A DNA stretch of 35,614 bases from Phycisphaerales bacterium (lineage in GTDB: Bacteria > Planctomycetota > Phycisphaerae > Phycisphaerales > UBA1924). Positions within the stretch are counted from its first letter, which is position 1; every line of letters starts with the position of its first letter. Both the position numbers and the translations under genes were made by a program. Location of the stretch: the NCBI GenBank assembly GCA_905339235.1, contig CAJPFG010000024.1, positions 1-35,614 of the forward strand, written 5' to 3'. Below the pieces are notes generated by a model. It made no database searches. It was not told where the DNA came from and saw only the letters and a program-made list of their open reading frames with translations. Positions 15,113 through 22,982 of the stretch are shown piece by piece.

Positions 15113-15171
15113 GGCTCCGCAACCGCGTGTTTCGCGCGTTTTACCGCCCGCACCGAGGCCGATCCGGCTCG

Positions 15172-15177
15172 TATTAT
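15172..15177 (+). promoter_or_regulatory. Candidate -10 box (TATTAT) of the TonB-like gene
   Basis: TATTAT (15172-15177) lies eight bases before the GTG start at 15185. A start site about seven bases downstream would make the transcript leaderless or nearly so, and the start indeed has only a weak CAAGG next to it rather than a spaced ribosome binding site. No good -35 box is seen. Confidence 0.3.
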
Positions 15178-15184
15178 TCTCAAG

Positions 15185-16423
15185 GTGGCGAACCACGCCT
15201 CACGAACTTCGGTGTTGACGGCCCTCGCCCTCAGTCTTGGTGTGCACACGCTGACGGGCTTGGTGGCGGTGCGTTTGGGCGACTCCATTATCGGAGGCGG
15301 CCGCCGCGGCGATAAGCCGCTCGTGCTTGCTGAGCCACCGGAGTCGTTGCTGCGCGATCCGTCGCTTCCGCAACCCGCCCCGGCGCCGGAGTCTCCGGCG
15401 CCTGAAAGCGTGCCGATTGCGGTTCGCCCTCCGGATTCACCCCCACCCCCACCCCCACCCCCGCCCCCGCCGGTCATTGAAGTTACGCCCGGCGTCGATG
15501 GGTCCACGGCCAACGTGCAGACGTGGAAGGGATTCGCGGAGGCAACCGAGCACAAGGCCCCGAAGTTTGTTGTCGAGCAGGCCGGGCTGACGCCGGCGCC
15601 AGGCGCGGCCGCGTCGGAGGAGGAGGCGGCGCGATCGGCCGAGGCGCGCGCTGCCGAGGCCGCCCCGGACGAGCCCGCTGCCACGGAAACGGCCCCGGCG
15701 GAGTCGCCTTCGCAGCCGATGGGACAAACGCCGCCCGCGGAGGTTGAGGCGCGCATTCCGGCCCCCGGCCCGGCGCCCGCTCCGGAACAGACGCTTCAAG
15801 CCGATGCGATCGAGCCGAAGCCCGGGGCCGAGACCCCGTCGCCGCCGTTGCTCATGGATCCGCCCGCGGAAACCTCGCTGCTGGGAATCCTGCCGCCGCT
15901 GGCGCCGCAGCAATCGTCGCTGGTGATGCTGAACCCGCCTGATCCTCAGCCGGATCAGCCGACCTTGCAGGAGCCCGCCGCCGACCAGCCCGCAACGACG
16001 CTGCCCGGAACGCATGCCGAGCCCTCGCCGGCGCAGAGCCAGTCGGCGCGGCCGACCGGGGAGCCCGGGCTGCGCGCGGATGATGAGTCGGCCGCGCGGT
16101 CGATGGAGGATGCCATCGTCGTCCGCCCGGGCAAGCCCATCGCCCGGCCGGGGCTGAACATCAAGACGGCGACGGCGCGGTTCAGCCCGAGCACGATCGT
16201 GCTCAATCGCCCGAAGAACCCGCTTGTGCGGATCACTTTCGGGCGTAGCGGGCGTGTCCTGCTCGCGGAGTTCGTGCCGGGGCAGACCACCGGTTCGGCG
16301 GACGTGGACAAGCCTCTGCTGGACTCGCTGCACCGCTGGTCGGCCCGCGGGAAGGACCTGCTCCGCATCCCGGAGAACGATCCCAACGCCGGGGTTACCC
16401 TTACCTTCCGGATCGTTTTCTGA
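15185..16423 (+). CDS. Proline-rich TonB-like cell-envelope protein
   Basis: The 412-residue protein has one N-terminal membrane anchor (about 8-30), then roughly 280 residues very rich in Pro, Ala and Glu, including an unbroken run of 11 prolines near residue 86-96, and a C-terminal domain of about 90 residues with FSPSTIVLNRPKNPLVRITFGRSGRVLLAEFVPG. This plan (anchor, periplasm-spanning Pro-rich rod, small C-terminal domain ending in beta strands) resembles TonB and TolA-type proteins, and the C-terminal segment looks like a diverged TonB domain, but I see no clear TonB signature and no ExbBD next to it. The start is GTG 15185. The function is therefore a suggestion. Confidence 0.75.
   Translation: MANHASRTSVLTALALSLGVHTLTGLVAVRLGDSIIGGGRRGDKPLVLAEPPESLLRDPSLPQPAPAPESPAPESVPIAVRPPDSPPPPPPPPPPPVIEVTPGVDGSTANVQTWKGFAEATEHKAPKFVVEQAGLTPAPGAAASEEEAARSAEARAAEAAPDEPAATETAPAESPSQPMGQTPPAEVEARIPAPGPAPAPEQTLQADAIEPKPGAETPSPPLLMDPPAETSLLGILPPLAPQQSSLVMLNPPDPQPDQPTLQEPAADQPATTLPGTHAEPSPAQSQSARPTGEPGLRADDESAARSMEDAIVVRPGKPIARPGLNIKTATARFSPSTIVLNRPKNPLVRITFGRSGRVLLAEFVPGQTTGSADVDKPLLDSLHRWSARGKDLLRIPENDPNAGVTLTFRIVF
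15439..15468 (+). repeat. Hexanucleotide repeat within the TonB-like gene
   Basis: Four ACCCCC units (15439-15462) are followed by one GCCCCC unit (15463-15468), inside the codons of an 11-proline run. Because the unit is six bases, changes in copy number would add or remove two prolines and keep the frame. Confidence 0.85.
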
Positions 16424-16456
16424 GCACTCGGCCTCGCGGCCGATACAAGGGATCAA

Positions 16457-17020
16457 ATGCTCGCGCTCCTCATCATCCTCGCGCAGCCCGCTCAGCCGCA
16501 ACTGCGCCCGGTAGAGGCAGGGTTTCAGGATGTATCGCCCCTGGCGAACTCACTGCTTTTGGAACCCCTCGACCTGCATGCGGAGTCGGATTTTTCGCGG
16601 GTGTATGAGATCGAGTTGGGCACGCGGCTGCTGGGGCATCGGGCCCCGCGCCTGTTTGCGCGTCGGGCGGGCGGGATCACCGCCGTCTTCCCGCAGGCCT
16701 CCTATCGGCCGATGGGCGAGGGCTTGCTCCTCGCGGAAGTTCCCAACGACACGGTTTTCCTGATCGGGGACGACCCCGGGCGGATGCTGGGGGACCTGCC
16801 CGATCCCGTGGCGCCCTCTGCCAGCCAGGCCGATCTGTTCACCGATCTGAGGGTCGGCCGCGCGAGTCGCGCGGAGGCGTCGAACCAGTCCGCGCCGGCC
16901 CGGGGGCCGCGCGGCGTGGCGCCGCCGGAATCCCAACGAGTGTCGATCTGGTCAGACGCGGAATACCGAATGGGGCGCATCGGCTCGCTGCTGGACAGCG
17001 CGCTGGCGAGCGGGCGGTGA
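16457..17020 (+). CDS. Secreted protein of unknown function
   Basis: This 187-residue frame begins with a short hydrophobic, signal-like N-terminus (MLALLIILAQPAQ). The middle part, with YEIELGTRLLGH, LFARRAGGITAVFPQASY and VFLIGDD, looks like a folded beta-rich domain, while residues 120-165 are Ala/Ser/Arg-rich and probably disordered. I do not recognise it. ATG 16457 has AAGGGA upstream and lies 33 bases after the TonB-like gene, so both are probably co-transcribed and may act together in the envelope. The stop is 4 bases before the convergent floA stop. Confidence 0.7.
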   Translation: MLALLIILAQPAQPQLRPVEAGFQDVSPLANSLLLEPLDLHAESDFSRVYEIELGTRLLGHRAPRLFARRAGGITAVFPQASYRPMGEGLLLAEVPNDTVFLIGDDPGRMLGDLPDPVAPSASQADLFTDLRVGRASRAEASNQSAPARGPRGVAPPESQRVSIWSDAEYRMGRIGSLLDSALASGR

Positions 17021-17023
17021 GGA

Positions 17024-18118
17024 TCAGGCTTTCGCCGGGCCATCGCCGGCGATGGATGACCGCATGCTTGTGTCGGACTGCAGGTTCTGAAGCCGGTAGT
17101 AGTCCATCACGCCGAGTCTGCCGCTGCGGAACGCCTCGGCGATGGCCTTGGGAACCTCGGCCTGGGCCAGCGTGACCAGCGCCTGGTTCTCCTCGATCTT
17201 CGCCTTGTTTTCCTGTTCCAACGCCAGGGCGAGTGCGCGTCGCTTTTCGGCTTCGGCCTGGAACCGCTTTTTGTCGGCTTCGGCCTGGGCGGCCTGCAGT
17301 TGGGCGCCGATGTTCTCGCCCACGTCCACGTCCGCGATGTCGATCGAGAGGATTTCGAACGCCGTGCCCGCGTCGAGGCCGGACTTCATGACGGTTTTGG
17401 AGATGTCGTCGGGATTCTCGAGCACGGCCTTGTGATCGTGGGCCGAGCCGATCGTCGAAACGATGCCCTGGCCCACGCGGGCGATGATGGTCTCTTCGGT
17501 GGCGCCGCCGACCAGACGCGCGATGTTGGTTCGCACCGTCACGCGCGCCTTCACCTTGAGCTGGATGCCGTCCCTGGCCACCGCGTCGATGGTGGATCGC
17601 GGGCCGACGGCCGCGGGGCAGTCGATGACCTTGGGGTTGACGCTGGTGTGCACGGCTTCGAGGATGTCTCGTCCGGCAAGGTCGATGGCCGTGGCGGTGG
17701 ACCAGGGGAGGTCGATCTTGGCGCTGCGGGCCGAGATGAGAGCGGTGACGACGTTGCTGACGCGACCGCCGGCGAGGTAGTGCGTTTCGAGCGCGTTGGT
17801 GGGGATGTCCATGCCCGCCTTCACGGCGCGAATTCGGTTGATCACGACCGTGCGGATGTCCACCTTTCGCAGTTTCATCCCCACCATGTCGAGCATCCCG
17901 ACTTTCGCGTTGCTGGTGTAGGCCTGGATGTACAGGTTGAAGAACTGCAGCAGGAAGATGAAGACGATCAGCGCGACGAGCCCCAGGATCACCGCGCCCA
18001 CGACCCAGATCACGTCCAGGGGTCCCCCGCTGCTGCCGCTGGTTCCCTGGGCCAGCGCCGCCGACGCCGCGCCCGTCAAGGCGAGCAACCCCACGACTCC
18101 ACGATTCGGTGTGTTCAT
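17024..18118 (-). CDS. floA: Flotillin-like protein FloA (UPF0365/SPFH)
   Basis: FloA is an inner-membrane scaffold that organises membrane microdomains. The 364-residue protein has an N-terminal hydrophobic region (a possible signal-like stretch at 8-24 and a membrane segment at about 35-60), then the family-specific core [26 protein letters not shown] and [17 protein letters not shown], an SPFH-like region with [18 protein letters not shown], and a long Ala/Glu/Lys-rich coiled coil (about 275-335) with repeated EA pairs. ATG 18118 has AAGAGGA six bases upstream; the open frame extends further without homology. The extra residues before the membrane segment are unusual, as most FloA proteins begin nearly at the anchor. 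It follows two NfeD genes, its standard partners. Confidence 0.93.
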   Translation of the reverse strand: MNTPNRGVVGLLALTGAASAALAQGTSGSSGGPLDVIWVVGAVILGLVALIVFIFLLQFFNLYIQAYTSNAKVGMLDMVGMKLRKVDIRTVVINRIRAVKAGMDIPTNALETHYLAGGRVSNVVTALISARSAKIDLPWSTATAIDLAGRDILEAVHTSVNPKVIDCPAAVGPRSTIDAVARDGIQLKVKARVTVRTNIARLVGGATEETIIARVGQGIVSTIGSAHDHKAVLENPDDISKTVMKSGLDAGTAFEILSIDIADVDVGENIGAQLQAAQAEADKKRFQAEAEKRRALALALEQENKAKIEENQALVTLAQAEVPKAIAEAFRSGRLGVMDYYRLQNLQSDTSMRSSIAGDGPAKA

Positions 18119-18157
18119 GTGTAGTCCTCTTGCGCGGCGGATTCGTCGCGGCGTGCG

Positions 18158-18163
18158 AGTATA
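18158..18163 (-). promoter_or_regulatory. Candidate -10 box of floA
   Basis: On the minus strand TATACT lies at 18163-18158, about 40 bases upstream of the floA start, within the 101-base gap after the short nfeD gene. This would allow FloA to be made separately from the NfeD proteins. No convincing -35 box was found. Confidence 0.3.
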
Positions 18164-18219
18164 GCGAATCCTGCCCGGCACGGGTCCCGGGAGGAAACGC
18201 CAACCCCAAACCCTGAGTT

Positions 18220-18720
18220 TCAGCGCAACTCTCGGACTTTCAACTGGACGACATCGACGCCCACGACCTTCACGCGGGCCCCCGCGCGAAGGAACCCCAT
18301 CTCGGACAGGGCGTCGTACCGCACGCCGTCCACCTCGACCGTGCCCACGGGCCGCAGGTCGGTCAGCACGAGGCCCTCGCGCCCCATCAGCGCCTGCAAG
18401 CGCTTGCGCTCGTCGGACTCGACCTTGGCCCTGGCTTCCTTTTCGGCATCGCTGGGCTCGCCGATGATCCGTTTGCCCACCGGCGTATGCGGCCAGAACT
18501 TCAGACCCAGATACAGCGAGAATGGGCCGACGATCAGGATAATGAGCGTCCCGATCCCGCCCCACATGGGATTCACGAGGAAGAGGCAGACGACCCCCGC
18601 GATCGCAGTCGCCGCGGCGGTCAGACCGACCACCCCGCCCGACGGAACGAGGAACTCGACCACCAGCAGCACGGCCGCCAGCAGCAAGAGCGCCAAACCC
18701 CAGATCAACAGGTCTTCCAT
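18220..18720 (-). CDS. Short NfeD-like membrane protein
   Basis: This 166-residue protein has two or three N-terminal membrane segments (about 4-25, 28-48, 54-72) and a C-terminal NfeD-type OB-fold domain: [22 protein letters not shown], then [25 protein letters not shown]. The pattern of a G-x-V-x-V-D-G strand followed by I/L-x-x-G-x-x-V-x-V-V is the NfeD hallmark. A charged linker joins the two parts. It lacks the protease domain of the longer neighbour upstream. Such proteins are encoded beside flotillins and are thought to regulate or partner them in the membrane. ATG 18720 is the only sensible start. Confidence 0.88.
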   Translation of the reverse strand: MEDLLIWGLALLLLAAVLLVVEFLVPSGGVVGLTAAATAIAGVVCLFLVNPMWGGIGTLIILIVGPFSLYLGLKFWPHTPVGKRIIGEPSDAEKEARAKVESDERKRLQALMGREGLVLTDLRPVGTVEVDGVRYDALSEMGFLRAGARVKVVGVDVVQLKVRELR

Positions 18721-18760
18721 AGGCCCAGAAGACTACGCACCCTGACCAGAACGCAACGCG

Positions 18761-20593
18761 TTACCCTCGAACTTCTTCGACACCGATGCTGAACCCGTCG
18801 CTGCGTACGACCTTTACCCGGGTGCCCGCGTCGATGAATCCGAATTCAGCCACCGCATCGATCATCCGGTCCCCCACCTCGACTCGCCCCGCGGGACGCA
18901 TCGGGGTCATCGCAACGCCGATTGTGCCGACTTTCACGCCCCCGCTCTCCACGCCCATCGCCTCGGCGAGGAACCCTTCGCTTTCTTCCGTGGTGCCCGG
19001 GTCGCGGAGCACCAGCCGTCCGAGCACCGGAAGGCTCTTGAAGTGCTTGGCGATAAAGTAGATCCCGATGCAGGCCGTCACCATTCCCAGCAGCACGGTG
19101 GTCGCGCCGAACAGCGCCGTCCGGCCTCCCTCGCCCACTCCGGGGAACATCCCTTCGCCCCGCGGCAGGAATGTGCCGACCAATCCGGCGAACAGCAGGA
19201 GCAGCCCAAGGACCCCCGCCACGCCGAATCCGGGGAAGACGAAGACTTCGAGCATGAGCAGCACCACGCCCATGACGATGGCCGCGACCGTCCACCAGCC
19301 GGACATCCCGATGAGCATCGGCGGGGCGATGAGGCCGACGAGCGCGCACAGCGCGATCGCGCCCGGCACGATGGCTCCGGGATGGGTCATCTCCACGAAG
19401 AGGGCGATGAGGAACACGACGATCAGCACTCCCCGCACCAGCCAGTTGGTCAGGAAGACGACCAACCCCTCGGACCAACTCCGGTCGTACCGGATGACAT
19501 GCTTGCCCTGGAAGTAGGTGACGAGGTCGGCATCGCCGCGGATGGGCCTGAGGGTTGGAACCCCGTTCTCCAGCGGCATGTCATTGGCGGCGAACCCGAA
19601 GAAGACCATGTCGGAGGTCTTGAACGTGGCGGGGCCGGTGCCGTCGCTGACCTTGTCGAGCAGTTCCCACTTTCCCACGTCGGCGGCGGTGAACTTCGGG
19701 CGCTGCGTCGAGATGGTGTGGCGGCTCTCCACATCCGAGGCGACCGACCCGAGTTTGCCCGAGCCGGCGGGGAAGGGAATATCCGTGGGGGCCTTGACGT
19801 CCCGGGGCGGCCGTCCGGCGCCGGGAACGCCCCGCAGGCGCGTGGGTCCGCCCGTATCCGCGCCGGGAAAGAGCATTTCGAACTCGGTGCGATCGATGCA
19901 CACGCTGGTGCCGGATTCCCTGTTGCGGACGTACCAGAGTTCGACGTCGTTCGCGACGATGGACTCGACGAGGTACTCGTCCCATAGGTAGGCGCCGAAG
20001 TGCCGGTTGTGGCGGCGTACCGAATCGACGACCTCCGCCAGCAGCGGCGGCAGGACCTTTTTGAGCAACTCGGGCGGGATGTTCTGGGGATAGAACGGAA
20101 TCACCGGGCCGCCCATGGTGATGGGCATGGCGTCCCCGAACGTGGATGGGTCGTTGATCAGGATGCGCTTGCACGCGAGCGCTATCACCGCCCCGCCCGA
20201 GTAGGCGTCGGGGTTGATCCACGCGACCGTGTTCGTGATCGACGAACGCTTGATCGCGTTGCAGATCCGCAGCACGCCGTCGAGGGCGCCGCCGGGAGAG
20301 TTGATCTCGAACACGATGGCGTTGGCGCCCGCCCGCTCGGCCATCTTGATCCGTCGCTCCACACTCGTCGCCATGACGCCGTCGCCGTCGATTTCCCCAT
20401 AGATCGTGATGATCGCGATGTTGTTGGCCTGGCGGTCCTTGGGCACCGAGCCCGGGTCCGCCTGTAGCGTGGGCGCCTCCTGGGCGCTCGCCGATGCAAG
20501 GAGCATCCCTGACACCAGGATCGCACCCATAACCCGCGTCGCGCACGCCAGCCACCGAAGCACCCAGCCACGCACATCAGGCGTCATGCCCAT
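18761..20593 (-). CDS. Long NfeD: ClpP-class serine protease with membrane and OB domains
   Basis: The 610-residue protein has a signal peptide (cleavage near SASAQEA), a ClpP/SppA-like protease domain, four to six membrane segments (about 365-500) and a C-terminal NfeD OB domain ending near VEEVRG. In the protease domain INSPGG and DAYSGGAVIA (candidate nucleophile Ser132) match the 1510-N type of Ser-Lys protease; a Lys near 178-179 may be the partner. An insertion of about 120 residues between protease and membrane part is longer than in the archaeal enzyme. ATG 20593 follows GAAGGAG; an in-frame start at 20641 lacks one. Homologues cleave hydrophobic ends of membrane partners such as stomatin/flotillin-like proteins, fitting the floA gene downstream. 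Confidence 0.9.
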   Translation of the reverse strand: MGMTPDVRGWVLRWLACATRVMGAILVSGMLLASASAQEAPTLQADPGSVPKDRQANNIAIITIYGEIDGDGVMATSVERRIKMAERAGANAIVFEINSPGGALDGVLRICNAIKRSSITNTVAWINPDAYSGGAVIALACKRILINDPSTFGDAMPITMGGPVIPFYPQNIPPELLKKVLPPLLAEVVDSVRRHNRHFGAYLWDEYLVESIVANDVELWYVRNRESGTSVCIDRTEFEMLFPGADTGGPTRLRGVPGAGRPPRDVKAPTDIPFPAGSGKLGSVASDVESRHTISTQRPKFTAADVGKWELLDKVSDGTGPATFKTSDMVFFGFAANDMPLENGVPTLRPIRGDADLVTYFQGKHVIRYDRSWSEGLVVFLTNWLVRGVLIVVFLIALFVEMTHPGAIVPGAIALCALVGLIAPPMLIGMSGWWTVAAIVMGVVLLMLEVFVFPGFGVAGVLGLLLLFAGLVGTFLPRGEGMFPGVGEGGRTALFGATTVLLGMVTACIGIYFIAKHFKSLPVLGRLVLRDPGTTEESEGFLAEAMGVESGGVKVGTIGVAMTPMRPAGRVEVGDRMIDAVAEFGFIDAGTRVKVVRSDGFSIGVEEVRG

Positions 20594-20709
20594 GGTCGCT
20601 CCTTCGAGGGGATTATTGACCGTCGGAGCCGGAGGGTTCATTCCGCCGGAAACTACCCGATTCTTGCGAAGCGGGGGAGCCGGCTTTCAGCGGAGGCACT
20701 CGGGATTCC

Positions 20710-21222
20710 CTATCGACCGCCGGTTTCCTGCTCCACCACCGACCTCATGCCCCCGTCCGTGCAGTCGATGTGGACCGCGAAGAAGCCCGGATGGGCGCCC
20801 CCGGTCGGCGTTTCCGCCCGTTTCAGCAGCGGCCAGATGATCCGGCGGTCTGACTCCGGCAGCGGCAGCCCTTCCAACTCGTCCATCGTGAACCAGTCCA
20901 GAAGCCCCTCCCGAATCTCGTGGGGCTCCACCCAGACCGGGCCGAGGACGCGGTAGACGAACATCAACCAATGGCCCCCGCCCTCGTACGCCGCCTCGCT
21001 CACAAGGCCGATCAAATGGAGTCGCTCGATGGGGATGTCCAGCCCGGCCTCTTCCTTGATCTCCCGCTGCGCACACTGCGCCGGCGATTCTCCGGTCTGA
21101 ACATCCAACTTGCCGCCGATGGGCGAGCACATGCCGTCGTTGGGCGCCTTTTTCCGCTTGAGCAGCAGCACGCGGCCGCGATGGTCGCGAAGGTCGCACA
21201 GGCAGGCGATTCGATATGGCAT
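20710..21222 (-). CDS. NUDIX hydrolase
   Basis: NUDIX enzymes hydrolyse nucleoside diphosphates linked to another group. The 170-residue protein has the box GESPAQCAQREIKEEAGL (Glu45, Arg53-Glu54, Glu57-Glu58, Gly60), preceded by SPIGGKLD; the glycine-to-glutamate spacing is two residues longer than the textbook motif, as seen in some subfamilies. The substrate cannot be predicted. I chose ATG 21222 because homology begins at MPYRIACL, but it has no ribosome binding site. The open frame reaches GTG 21336, and a strong GGGAGG sits before ATG 21328 in another frame, so the true 5' end is uncertain. It follows the release-factor-like gene after a gap of about 118 bases. Confidence 0.85.
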   Translation of the reverse strand: MPYRIACLCDLRDHRGRVLLLKRKKAPNDGMCSPIGGKLDVQTGESPAQCAQREIKEEAGLDIPIERLHLIGLVSEAAYEGGGHWLMFVYRVLGPVWVEPHEIREGLLDWFTMDELEGLPLPESDRRIIWPLLKRAETPTGGAHPGFFAVHIDCTDGGMRSVVEQETGGR

Positions 21223-21340
21223 CTTTGCGGAGGAACCGCTCACGGCATGGTCCGGCATAGGTGGTGAGCGTATCGAGCCCGATCCGGGAGCGAGCCGGAA
21301 GCCGGCGCGATTCGTCTTTGGTTCGCATGGCGGCACCTCC

Positions 21341-21886
21341 CTACTTCAGGGGGCGGGCGCCGTCGGCGCTTCTCGCGTTGTTCAGCAGCGCCATGGCCGC
21401 CGGGTGATCCTTGATCAGCCTTACGAGTTGGCTGCCGGTGCAGCACAGTCTGAGCGCGGCCTTGGCCGGGTCCAACCCGCACGCCCACAGCATGTCCAAC
21501 GCCTCTGCGAGCAGCGCGGGGTAGTCGTGGTGCTCCGGGTTGCACGCGACGCGGCCCCTGGCGTCACACCGCGAGCGCCAGAGTTCGCTTCGGCAGTCAC
21601 CCGCGGGCACCTCGCAGCGGACTCCCATCGCCAGCATCAGCCGCAACCGGCGGAGCGCCACGCGGTGATTCTCCGTAACGCTGCGGCGTTCGCCCGCGTG
21701 TGATTCCTGGCCTGTCGGCTCGTGGATCAGGTTCACCGCCGTTTCCACTTTGTTGCGGTGTTGCCCCCCCGGGCCGCCGGTCCGCTGCTTGCTCATCCGG
21801 CATTGCTTGAGCAACTCGGCCTCGTCGATCGAGGCGGGGTGCGGCGGATTGACCCAGATCGGTTCGTGCATGGTCGGGGTGTTCAC
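21341..21886 (-). CDS. Stand-alone peptide chain release factor-like protein (GGQ domain)
   Basis: The 181-residue protein carries the release-factor catalytic loop RTGGPGGQHRNKVETAV, with GGQ at 40-42, but has no codon-recognition domains. Proteins of this type (RF-H, ArfB/YaeJ and related) hydrolyse peptidyl-tRNA on stalled ribosomes. The C-terminal half, including HHDYPALLAEALDMLWACG and a Cys-rich stretch, differs from ArfB's basic tail; this resembles short release-factor-like proteins annotated in planctomycetes, whose function is not established. The start GTG 21886 overlaps the tsaD stop (GTGA); ATG 21871 is an alternative. Coupling to tsaD places it among translation-related genes. 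Confidence 0.88.
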   Translation of the reverse strand: MNTPTMHEPIWVNPPHPASIDEAELLKQCRMSKQRTGGPGGQHRNKVETAVNLIHEPTGQESHAGERRSVTENHRVALRRLRLMLAMGVRCEVPAGDCRSELWRSRCDARGRVACNPEHHDYPALLAEALDMLWACGLDPAKAALRLCCTGSQLVRLIKDHPAAMALLNNARSADGARPLK

Positions 21887-22962
21887 ACGGCGGTGGTCGG
21901 AACCGCCTGCAACGAGAGGTCATCGGCCCTGCCGCAGCGCAGCCGTTCGCCGGCGAGGCCCGCGATCATCGCCGCGTTGTCCACGCACCACGCCACGGGC
22001 GGAATCACCAGCGGCAGGCCCCGTCGGGCCGCGACCTGCGCGAGTTCCTGCCGCAGGCGCGAGTTCGCGGTGACCCCGCCGCCCGTGAGCAGCGCCCGGT
22101 ATCGCACCCCGCGCTGTCCGGCGACTTCGACCGCCCGTTCGATCTTCAAGACCGCGGCGGCGCACGCCGCGCGCTGAAAACTGGCCGCGAGGTCCCGCCG
22201 GCGTTCCGCCGTCAGCGGGGGCGGGGCGGGCCCGCCGGACCGTTCGCCGGGAACGCCGTGGACGGCGTAGAGCATCGAGGTCTTCAGGCCGGAGAACGAA
22301 AAATCCAGGGACTCGCGCCCCAGCCGGCTCACGGGAAAGTCAACGGCCCGCTCGTTCGCGCCCGGTTCGCTCGCCAGCCGATCCAGATTCGGCCCGCCCG
22401 GGTACGGGAGCCCGAGAATGGTCGCGGCCTTGTCAAACGCCTCGCCCATCGCGTCGTCGATCGTCGCGCCCAACCGGCGCGGATTGAGCCACGAATCCAG
22501 TTCGTACAAACTCGTGTGCCCTCCGCTCACGACCAGGCCCAGGGCGGGAAACAGCGAGGTGCCGAGCCCGTCGGGCGAGGTTTCTGCCTCGTCCTCCGCC
22601 AGCGCGCCGGCGTACAGGTGCGCGTGCACGTGATCGACGCCGATCAGCGGCTTTCCCAGCGACCACGCCAGCGCCTTGGCCGCGGCCACTCCCACGAGCA
22701 GCGACCCGATCAATCCGGGCCGGTTGCCCACGGCCACGGCGTCGATCATTCCCAGCCCGACGCCGGCGGATTCCAGAGCCCCGCGAACGATCGGGAGCAC
22801 CCGCTCGGCGTGGGCGCGGCTGGCCAACTCGGGCACCACGCCCGCGTATTCCGCGTGCAGTTCGGTCTGCGAAGCGACGACGCTGGACAGGACCAGGCGC
22901 CCGTTCGCGACCACGGCCGCGGCGGTCTCGTCGCAGGAGGTTTCAAGCCCGAGGATGAGCAT
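21883..22962 (-). CDS. tsaD: tRNA N6-threonylcarbamoyladenosine transferase TsaD
   Basis: TsaD is the ASKHA-fold subunit that transfers threonylcarbamoyl to A37 of ANN-decoding tRNAs. The 359-residue protein starts with ILGLETSCDETAAAVV and has the metal-binding HVHAH (His111, His115), VSGGHTSLY, and the C-terminal CVDNAAMIA with the third metal ligand Asp. ATG 22962 lies 21 bases after the upstream protease gene; an in-frame ATG at 23016 would overlap that gene and adds a basic, non-homologous leader. No ribosome binding site is visible at 22962, so translation may be coupled. The length is normal apart from a short insertion near residue 123-130. Confidence 0.96.
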   Translation of the reverse strand: MLILGLETSCDETAAAVVANGRLVLSSVVASQTELHAEYAGVVPELASRAHAERVLPIVRGALESAGVGLGMIDAVAVGNRPGLIGSLLVGVAAAKALAWSLGKPLIGVDHVHAHLYAGALAEDEAETSPDGLGTSLFPALGLVVSGGHTSLYELDSWLNPRRLGATIDDAMGEAFDKAATILGLPYPGGPNLDRLASEPGANERAVDFPVSRLGRESLDFSFSGLKTSMLYAVHGVPGERSGGPAPPPLTAERRRDLAASFQRAACAAAVLKIERAVEVAGQRGVRYRALLTGGGVTANSRLRQELAQVAARRGLPLVIPPVAWCVDNAAMIAGLAGERLRCGRADDLSLQAVPTTAV

Positions 22963-22982
22963 GGTGGCGTGCCCGGAGACGC

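Noticed and set aside
16428..16443. Hairpin TCGGCC-TCGC-GGCCGA between the TonB-like and secreted-protein genes as a terminator
   Set aside because: Six-bp stem without a T-run, and the next gene starts 14 bases later on the same strand.
20687..21328. Frame starting at ATG 21328 with an excellent GGGAGG site
   Set aside because: The translation is Arg/Gly-rich and without domains; the NUDIX protein is in the neighbouring frame. A frameshift in the NUDIX 5' end is possible but not needed, since homology starts at 21222.
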